The notes beneath the pieces were generated by a model that searched no databases, had not been told where the DNA came from, and saw only the letters and a program-made list of their open reading frames with translations. The translations under genes were made by a program, and so were the position numbers. From Hysterangium stoloniferum (taxonomy: Eukaryota > Basidiomycota > Agaricomycetes > Hysterangiales > Hysterangiaceae), in assembly GCA_015178975.1 (NCBI GenBank), contig WHVD01000226.1:45912-109911 (forward strand): a stretch of 64,000 nt of DNA, in the 5' to 3' direction. Positions 57,812 to 64,000 of the stretch are shown in pieces (position 1 is the first letter of the stretch; every line of letters begins with the position of its first letter).

Positions 57812-58246
57812 CCTGTGATCAAGTGCATAGCTTACTGCACAAGTACATGTGCAGCTATACCCTCTTTTTCTTAGGAGAGTTTTTATGTAAGATAAGTACA
57901 TATATTTGAATTTAATACAGTTTTCTTGCCCAATTTTAGGCCCTTAAAACAAGACTGCCCAATATATCACGTGATGATTATGTAAGCGGCCAATACTGAC
58001 ACTTGTGAAATTTTGAAAATCTCAGAATCACATGGAAACCAGTTTTTAAGCATTCAGAGACTCAAAAAAAAAGTTAAAATTTGTAAGTCCTACTACTTGG
58101 CAAGGGTGAATTATTTTTCAAGTTTTAAACCTGAGAACTGGAGGAATAGATCCCAACTCCACTTCCCTGGGCTTTAATTACAGATTATCTATGTTGTGGA
58201 AGCACAGAAAGGAGTGCGAGTAGGTCACTTTTTTGCTTACAAAAAC

Positions 58247-58274
58247 AGGTGCTGAACTAAAGTGACGCCTACCT
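58247..58274 (+). repeat. Right TIR of IS630-like element
   Basis: 28 bp, perfect partner of 54162-54189, followed by TA. Confidence 0.92.
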
Positions 58275-58338
58275 TAAGGGAAATTCAATTGAGGTTCTAC
58301 CAGTGGGCATGTGTTAAATAACTCAATGAGAGGCAAAA

Positions 58339-58956
58339 TTGTTCTACTTTTCTGCGTTCATCGCTTCTTACAATGTACTGTTGGAATTTATCAAGCTGAT
58401 TACGCGTTCATTCCACTTATGTAATCAAAGGTTTGCACGCACCATTGTCAAGCCTTTTGTCTCTCCCCTTTTGTTCTCCCCTTTTGTTCTCTTGATTTGG
58501 ACAAAAATAATTTGTCCACATTCTCTGAAGGAGGCACGTGATATCGACAACAATGCTCAATCACTTTTTACGCCACTCATTGTTCCTTTGTTCCCTTTTC
58601 TCTTTGTTCTCTCTCATTGTTCTTTATCCTATATATCCCGCATTCCTAGTTCCACACTCCCCATCTCGTCTCGTCTCAATTCCGCACTCGATAGGTACTT
58701 GTTTTCCCTTTCTCGCATCTCGTCTCGTCTCAATTCCGCACTCGATAGTCTTCAAAGACTTCGAGTTCTGCTTATATTTTCGCACCCGCCCTTCCTCTTA
58801 CCCTATTTACGCTGCATGTATTTCGCTTCCGCCGGCTTGAGCACGGCCCAATTTATTTCTGGTCACGCAAAAGAGCGGTGGCGACGCAATAGACTCTATT
58901 TGCTTGCCCAAACTCACGAACGAATGCCAGAGAATTTTAGTATTCCTTTTATTTAG
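58339..58956 (+). CDS. Hypothetical ORF, low support
   Basis: The 205-codon frame is mostly hydrophobic, from CT-rich DNA. The C-terminal part from about 58818 (MYFASAGLSTAQFISGHAKERWRRNRLYLLAQTHERMPENF) looks more protein-like. The same frame continues after TAG with ESMYLAIRLPYGQIDKRNLIALCSHELNSN to about 59090. The CT-rich 58600-58800 could be a promoter/leader, with the gene starting near 58818 and an intron around the TAG. Not recognised. Confidence 0.3.
   Translation: MFYFSAFIASYNVLLEFIKLITRSFHLCNQRFARTIVKPFVSPLLFSPFVLLIWTKIICPHSLKEARDIDNNAQSLFTPLIVPLFPFLFVLSHCSLSYISRIPSSTLPISSRLNSALDRYLFSLSRISSRLNSALDSLQRLRVLLIFSHPPFLLPYLRCMYFASAGLSTAQFISGHAKERWRRNRLYLLAQTHERMPENFSIPFI
58664..58748 (+). 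repeat. Direct repeat with units of about 31 bp
   Basis: TCTCGTCTCGTCTCAATTCC...CACTCGATAG occurs at 58664-58695 and again at about 58717-58748, 53 bp apart. Confidence 0.85.
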
Positions 58957-59087
58957 CAGATACATATAAGTAGCCTAGAGTCCATGTATCTAGCCATTCG
59001 TTTGCCTTACGGCCAAATAGACAAACGGAACCTTATTGCTCTCTGTTCTCACGAGCTTAATTCTAACATGTACAGCATAAGCGCTAG

Positions 59088-60169
59088 GTGAATTGTACTA
59101 GTGTGAAAATGATCGAAGTAATAGAACTCATATCTAGAGATTTCGTGCTTACAAAAGATATTACTAGTGAAGGAGGTGAACCTGTTATGGAATCGTATTT
59201 AGACTGCTTAAAGGTTAATTATACTTGGTATTTCTGCATGACGGGGTTTGAGACCAAATGTCCCCACCATTTAAGACCGGTTGTAAAGTGCTTAGCAAGT
59301 CATAGGGTATCAAAGCTAAGAAACACATGCGATTATCTCCCTGGCACTGCTCCCTTGATCAAGTGGTACATGGGGTGCACCTAATTCGCATTGTGGAGTG
59401 TGGGGTGCTGGGTACATTTCCAGATTTGTTTGACGCTACCTACGAGTCAGAGTTGTATTAGTGATTGCGAATTCTACTAAGAAGATGTTTATTCACTATT
59501 GTCAACTGACCTGATGCGTTTCCGTCAGAGCTCCAGTCTCACATGCTCCAAAACGTGTGTTTGAATCGATAGCGGGTAATACGTGAGGGCGTTATGTAAG
59601 AACCTGATTATGGCCTGAGCCATCTGTAGCATAACGACCGCCTTCTACAACCTTTTTGGATGTTGTCTATGTTAGTTTATCCTAACCCCCAATAGTAGTT
59701 GAAACGCACTGCTGGTCCTCATGCTGTGAGGCTTTTTTAGCACCTTGCAATGAGGTTTCCTGCATTCAATGGTTTTTCAAGACATCATCCATCATTGTAC
59801 AAAGCACCATGCTGTTCAGGACAAGCATAGAATAGATTCAACGTCAGACGCGATGTTTCACATCCGATGCTAGAACAGTTTAATTTGTGCCTGTCCGACC
59901 TGGTCGCTATTATTTGCTTCCTTCACCTCACGCACCACATGCAGCATGGCCCATCTCATTTTTGTCTCACCTCCGGAATGTCTGGATACCAAATATGAGC
60001 CACATTGACAGAAGGAAGAGATGGACCATAGTATAGAATCTAGGGATACTTGAGAGATTCCAACTTCTAGGTTTGATCTTGCTCCTGTTAGGAATAGGCG
60101 ATCGATCGATTCAATTCAAGGAATCACAGCTAAAAGTCCACTTATGGGAAATCACGCTTAGTTATTTGT
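59088..60169. other. Spacer with one short hypothetical frame (59088-59384)
   Basis: The frame (IEVIELISRDFVLTKDITSEGGEPVMESYLDCLKVNYTWYFCMTGF) is 98 codons, not recognised, and could be an exon. The rest, to 60169, shows no gene. Confidence 0.3.
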
Positions 60170-60395
60170 TGTAATCCTGGTGCCCCCAGTCTTACGCATG
60201 GACCCTTTAGTTTTACGTGATTACATAATCACGATGTTTTACGGTGTAAGTAGCCGGGAAGTTTTCAGGGACCTTAGATCTTACCGTACGCTGCACTTGC
60301 CTGTATCCTGTTCTGTTCTGGACAATACACCGTGGTCCTGTCAACTTGTGTGACCGCCAGTGTGTTAGAGTATGATGATTACGATTAGTATTATA
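60170..60395 (-). repeat. Truncated LTR copies of two families seen in copy B
   Basis: 60170-60362 is an inverted copy of the 216-bp LTR family (46716-46931), missing its last roughly 25 bp. It abuts 60363-60395, the first roughly 30 bp of the 293-bp family (46006 on, TGTTAGAGTATGATGATTAC). Both are cut where the hairpin-rich region begins. Confidence 0.85.
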
Positions 60396-60409
60396 CAAGG
60401 CTGTGACCC

Positions 60410-60469
60410 GTGGGGGGCAAGCCCCCACCATGCTACCACCCCACAACTTTACTCGGTCACTGCGTGACC
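60410..60469. repeat. Two GC-rich hairpins at the edge of the terminal region
   Basis: A hairpin lies at 60410-60428 (GTGGGGGGC-AA-GCCCCCAC, one bulge) and a second at 60455-60469 (GGTCAC-TGC-GTGACC), with CCCCACAACTT between them. Similar hairpins around the same CCCCACAACTT string occur at 63886-63954. Confidence 0.7.
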
Positions 60470-60479
60470 TGGTGGGTCA

Positions 60480-62020
60480 ATTATCTATGACCATGTCATA
60501 TTGAGGACTTCTGCATTCCAGCTTCTCATTTATTCTCATTCAGAGACTTATTTTTAAAGTGCTTAAATTTTAAATTATATGCATTATATACTTTTGTAAA
60601 TTCACTGAACCTAAAAATCATAAGTCAGTCTCTTTTTGGAACCTTGCTGAATACTTACTCATGGATCAATAATGACATCCTTAAGCACTATATGTATATT
60701 TGGCTTGGAATAGCATTTTCATTCTTCCTCAATTTTTTTCTCTTGAAGTGTCAGGTGTTTTGTTCCACATTGGACTTCCAACTTCCCATATGGCTGTGAT
60801 TGTCCTTCCCATGTCATATTGGGGACTTCTGCAGATTCTAGCTCCCCATTTATTCTCCCCCATACTCATACCCCACTTTCCTTCCATTCCACTCATCCAT
60901 CTGTCATTGAATCGTTTAGTATAAATTATTGTCTTGTATTCTACTTATAACATTGTTCAGACCCCTATGTGTATTTTCAACCTACATATACTGTCCTCTA
61001 GCATGGTGATACTCAGCAACACACCCACTTAATGCTTTCCTTTTCCAGCCACTCTATCTCAGTTCTGTTCTAATGACATTCTATTATTCCTTGCATCACT
61101 TCACCATATTATTTGCCATCTCAGAATATTCATATTTCTTTTGTTGTCTTGTATTCCTCTTCTTAATATCCAGTTCTGTTTCCCAAATTCCTTTGTTCTG
61201 TGAATATCGAATCTCCACTTTCAGCTCTGTGCTTCCATTTATTTTAGTATACTGTACATAAAACCCCATGATGTACACTACTATCCTTCAGTTTGAATAT
61301 TGACTTACATAAAATACTCATGTAGAATCCCACTCTCATCTTTAGAGGTGTATGCAATAATACCTTCATTTACTTTTAAGTGCTGTTCATACTGCTTAAT
61401 CCTTTTGCTAGTGCCTGCCAGACTGAGACTTATGACCCTTTTTGACCTTAGCCTCTGAACCCCCATTTACAGCTACATTTTTAGAATCCCCCTCTCATGT
61501 TTAGAAGCTGATGGAATAATACCTTCAAAGTATTGTTCATACTGCTTAATCCTTTTGCTGGTGTCTGGCCAGACTGAGACTTACTCCCTTTGCAAGCTTA
61601 GCCATGGAGCCCAATTTATAACTACAGTAAGTGTCATTATATGTACTTCCTGGTACATACTTTGTTGCCTGTTTTGAAGTACTGGAGCATCTGACAGTTT
61701 TGTGCAGGGTGGAACATGCTGTATGTTGAAGTCTAAGCTCCACTTCTCTTTAGTACCTGGAATTTTTCCCATTTTGTCCCACTCTTAACACTTCCCTCTA
61801 ATACATACATCCACTTTGGGAAAACCTTTTGTAATTATGGAGAATTGAGCAATTCCACAGTTTGCTTGCATTTGGTCAGTTGGTACTTCATTTTTGATTC
61901 AAGTAGTTGAAGTGATTGGTTTTTGAATGGGTTGCTTTGATTGGAAATTTCCCTTTTTATTTTGACTTAATGTATTTTATTTTGAAGCATTTTATTGTCA
62001 TTTAATATTGTCATTTAATT
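60480..62020. other. AT-rich non-coding region with internal direct repeats
   Basis: Direct repeats lie at about 60489-60535 and 60808-60852 (CCATGTCATATTG-GGACTTCTGCA), and a longer pair at about 61325-61462 and 61481-61604 (GTTCATACTGCTTAATCCTT). No gene was recognised. Confidence 0.5.
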
Positions 62021-62027
62021 TTGATTT

Positions 62028-62070
62028 ATTCTATTCTATTCTATTCTATTTTATTCTATTTTATTTTGAT
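62028..62070 (+). repeat. (ATTCT)n microsatellite
   Basis: Repeated ATTCT/ATTTT pentamers. Confidence 0.9.
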
Positions 62071-62123
62071 TCAAAAAAGGTGTGGGAGCAAGATAGAGAA
62101 GGAACAGGAAAAGAGGAGGCTGA

Positions 62124-62583
62124 TCAGAGCGGGACAGAGTGAGAAGGAAAGGGCACACGCACCTCCTGGAGGAAAGAGAGAGGGGGCCGGTCAGAGGAGG
62201 GAGAGACAGAAACAGTACACGCATGGGCAGGAAGAAAGAGAGAGCAGATCAGAGGAGGACGGAGAGAGAAGGAAAGGGGACATGTACCACCTGGAGGAAA
62301 GAGAGAGGAAGCCAATGAGAGCAGGACAGAGAGAGAAGGAAAGGGGACACACACTGGCTGGAGGAAAGAGAGAGGAGGACAGTCAGAGGAGGACAAAGAG
62401 AGAAGGAAAGGGTAGTACACTCACCTCCGGGAGGAAAGAGAGAGGAGGCTGGTCAGAGGAGGACAGAGATGGAAACAGAAATGGGACACGCACCGGCTGG
62501 AGGAAAGAGAGAAGAGGCGGATTAGCACAGGATGGAGGGAGAAGGAAAGAGTACACACATCACCTGGAGGAAAGAGAGAGGGT
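62124..62583 (+). repeat. Purine-rich minisatellite, units of about 65-70 bp, about seven copies
   Basis: Each unit contains GGACAGAGAGAGAAGGAAAG, then a CACAC..ACC segment, then CTGGAGGAAAGAGAGAGG. Strand asymmetry is strong (A+G on plus). Confidence 0.8.
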
Positions 62584-62584
62584 G

Positions 62585-62692
62585 TGCTGTGAATGGGAGT
62601 GGGTGCGCAGTGGTGGATGGGTGCAGGTGGATGGTGTGCGGTGGATGGGTGCGCGGTGGATGGGTGCACCATGGATTGGTGCACGGTGGACC
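62585..62692 (+). repeat. GGATGGGTGC-type short tandem repeat
   Basis: Variants of GTGGATGGGTGCGCG recur here and again at 63497-63600, flanking the other two arrays. Confidence 0.75.
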
Positions 62693-62693
62693 A

Positions 62694-63006
62694 ACTGGAG
62701 GAAAAGAGAGGGGAGGTAAGCACCGACTGGAGGAAAAGAGAGGGGAGGTAAGCACCGACTGGAGGAAAAGAGAGGGGAGGTACACACCAACTGGAGGAAA
62801 AGAGAGGGGAGGTATGCACCGACTGGAAGAAAAGAGAGGGGAGGTACACACCGATTGGAGGAAAAGAGAGCGGAGGTAAGCACCGACTGGAGGAAAAGAG
62901 AGCGGAGGTACACACCGACTGGAGGAAAAGAGAGGGGAGGTACAAACCAACTGGAAGAAAAGAGAGGGGAGGTAAGCACCGACTGGAGGAAAAGAGAGGG
63001 GAGGTC
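62694..63006 (+). repeat. 32-bp minisatellite, about 9.8 copies
   Basis: Units starting ACTGGAGGAAAAGAGAGGGG recur exactly every 32 bp from 62694. Variation is concentrated in the last 8-10 bases of the unit. Confidence 0.95.
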
Positions 63007-63100
63007 GATCAGAGGAGGAGGGAGAGAGATGGAAGGAATACACGCACCAACTGGAGGGGCCGATCAGAGCAGGGTGCACGCCCAATCGGGCACAAACGGG

Positions 63101-63430
63101 CACAGAACGTTGCGAACGGGCACAGCACGTTGTGAACGGGCACAGCACGTTGTGAACGGGCACAGCACGTTGCGAACGGGCACAGCACATTGCGAACGGG
63201 CACAGCACATTGCGAACGGGCACAGCACGTTGCGAATGGGCACAGCACGTTGCGAACGGGCACAGCACGTTGCGAACAGGCGCAGCGCATTGCGAACAGG
63301 TGCAGCGCGTTGGGAACAGGCACAGCACATTGCGAACAGGCGCAGCGCATTGCGAACAGGTGCAGCGCATTGCGAACAGGTGCAGCACGTTGCGAACAGG
63401 CGCAGCGCATTGCGAACAGGCGCGGCGCAT
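63101..63430 (+). repeat. 20-bp minisatellite, about 16 copies
   Basis: The unit CACAGCACGTTGCGAACGGG repeats in exact 20-bp register. Left units end GGG, right units end AGG with CGCAGCGCAT variants. Because 20 is not a multiple of 3 and the unit lacks stops, all three plus-strand frames and several minus-strand frames are open across it. Confidence 0.95.
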
Positions 63431-63496
63431 GCGCGCGTTGGCAAACGGAATGTGCTTTGCCGGTTTGTGCCCGAGTGGGCGGCCAGGCATGTGCCC

Positions 63497-63600
63497 GTGG
63501 ATGGGAATGGGTGCGCGGTGGATGGGAGTGGGTGCGCGGTGGATGGGAGTGGGTGCGTCGTGGATGGGCACGCGGTGGATGGGTGCCTGGATGGGTGCGC
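63497..63600 (+). repeat. Second GGATGGG(A/T)GTGGGTGCGCG tandem block
   Basis: Short tandem repeats GGTGGATGGGAGTGGGTGCG in about three to four variant copies, related to 62585-62692. Confidence 0.8.
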
Positions 63601-63679
63601 CGTGGGATACACGCACGGGAGGAAAGAGAGGCAGATTGCGAAACCAAGCGGTGACAGGCACAACATGTGTGTGACTGTA

Positions 63680-64000
63680 ACACAGGGCTCGCTTCGCTCG
63701 CAAAGACAGACCGTGGGAAACCTAAGGCTCGCTTCGCTCGCAGGTGACTGTGGGAACTTGGCTGCTCGCTCCGCTCGCAGATGCTGACCTAATGCTGACC
63801 AATTAGTGACTAAGCAGCGCCCACGGACCCACCGACGCGAATTAACTTATATGACAAGCTTAGGAACCCTTGCTACGCTGCGGGGCGGTCGCTTCGCGAC
63901 CGGCCCCACAACTTCGCTGCGGGCTCCAGCTTGTTGGGGGGCTTCGCCCCCCAAACCCCCCCGCATCGACAACTTTTAAGTATTTCTGAGACTCATCGTT
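63680..64000. repeat. Cluster of GCTTCGC-type repeats and GC-rich hairpins
   Basis: CTCGCTTCGCTCGC occurs three times (about 63689, 63728, 63766). Perfect hairpins CGGTCGC-TTC-GCGACCG (63886-63902) and TTGGGGGGC-TTC-GCCCCCCAA (63934-63954) follow. No gene was seen up to the window end. Confidence 0.8.

Larger units (their letters stand above)
54162..58274 (-). mobile_element. IS630/Tc1-superfamily DNA transposon with perfect 28-bp TIRs
   Basis: TIRs 54162-54189 and 58247-58274 are perfect reverse complements beginning AGGTAGGCGTCACTTTAGTT, flanked by TA (54160-54161 and 58275-58276). Without the 819-bp solo LTR and its duplication the element is about 3.29 kb. It encodes one minus-strand intron-containing transposase. 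Confidence 0.92.

Noticed and set aside
57303..57812. 169-codon antisense frame in the 819-bp solo LTR
   Set aside because: The second copy (21693-22220) has it broken into two frames, and it spans the LTR edge. Likely chance openness.
63101..63430. CRISPR-like regular repeat
   Set aside because: Head-to-tail 20-bp units without spacers in a eukaryotic sequence, so it is a minisatellite.
62522..63787. Very long frames on both strands (up to 393 codons), rich in Cys/His/Arg or Pro/Ser
   Set aside because: They are produced by stop-free 20-bp and 32-bp tandem repeats read in several frames. No start context and no domain.

Overview
The window is eukaryotic and almost certainly from a basidiomycete fungus (Agaricomycetes-like). 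It has chromodomain Ty3/gypsy elements, a copia element, Tc1/IS630-type DNA transposons, a C-terminal piece of a transposase-like protein of a type I recall from mushroom genomes (Plavaka/CACTA-like, tentative), and 41-57 bp GT-AG introns. I see no intact, clearly housekeeping gene. This is a repeat-dense, probably heterochromatic region. Almost every coding sequence carries nonsense or frameshift damage, often of CGA-to-TGA type.

1-20.9 kb is a nest of retroelements. A copia element (internal part 10747-20928, 5' part left of the window) is the oldest layer. Gypsy-1 (1-10746, 5' LTR cut by the window edge) sits in the copia gag. Gypsy-2 (13929-19836, perfect 5-bp duplication AGAGT) sits in the copia reverse transcriptase. 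Gypsy-1 was itself hit by a complete Tc1/mariner element (5656-7261, TA duplication) inside its chromodomain. Gypsy-1 also carries, between pol and the 3' LTR, an extra reading frame of about 825 codons with its own TATA-like leader. Gypsy-2 is nearly intact and has a Tf1-like self-priming primer-binding site.

20.9-25 kb holds the copia 3' LTR start, an 819-bp solo LTR with TTAAC duplication, diverged direct repeats, and the minus-strand Plavaka-like transposase fragment.

25-47.5 kb is a pair of segmental duplications (A about 25088-34392, B about 40664-47430) separated by a degenerate minus-strand gypsy remnant (gag-protease 34745-36773 between two diverged LTRs). The segments carry paralogous hypothetical genes, including three copies of an F-box-like gene. 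A and B act as mutual empty sites: one solo LTR is unique to A, and a TRIM element plus two solo LTRs are unique to B.

47.4-54 kb has a degenerate coiled-coil gene containing a MITE, two hypothetical reading frames, a 68-bp-arm hairpin, a further solo LTR with GAACA duplication, and old LTR debris. 54162-58274 is a complete IS630/Tc1-superfamily transposon with 28-bp perfect inverted repeats, a three-intron transposase gene with premature stops, and a solo LTR (CCTGT duplication) 60 bp upstream of its start codon. 58.3-64 kb is AT-rich non-coding DNA followed by stacked tandem arrays and GC-rich hairpins.

The least expected signal is a short motif (core GGCTTCAGCTTAT) recurring at ten places in otherwise dissimilar LTRs, nearly always in LTR-sense orientation.
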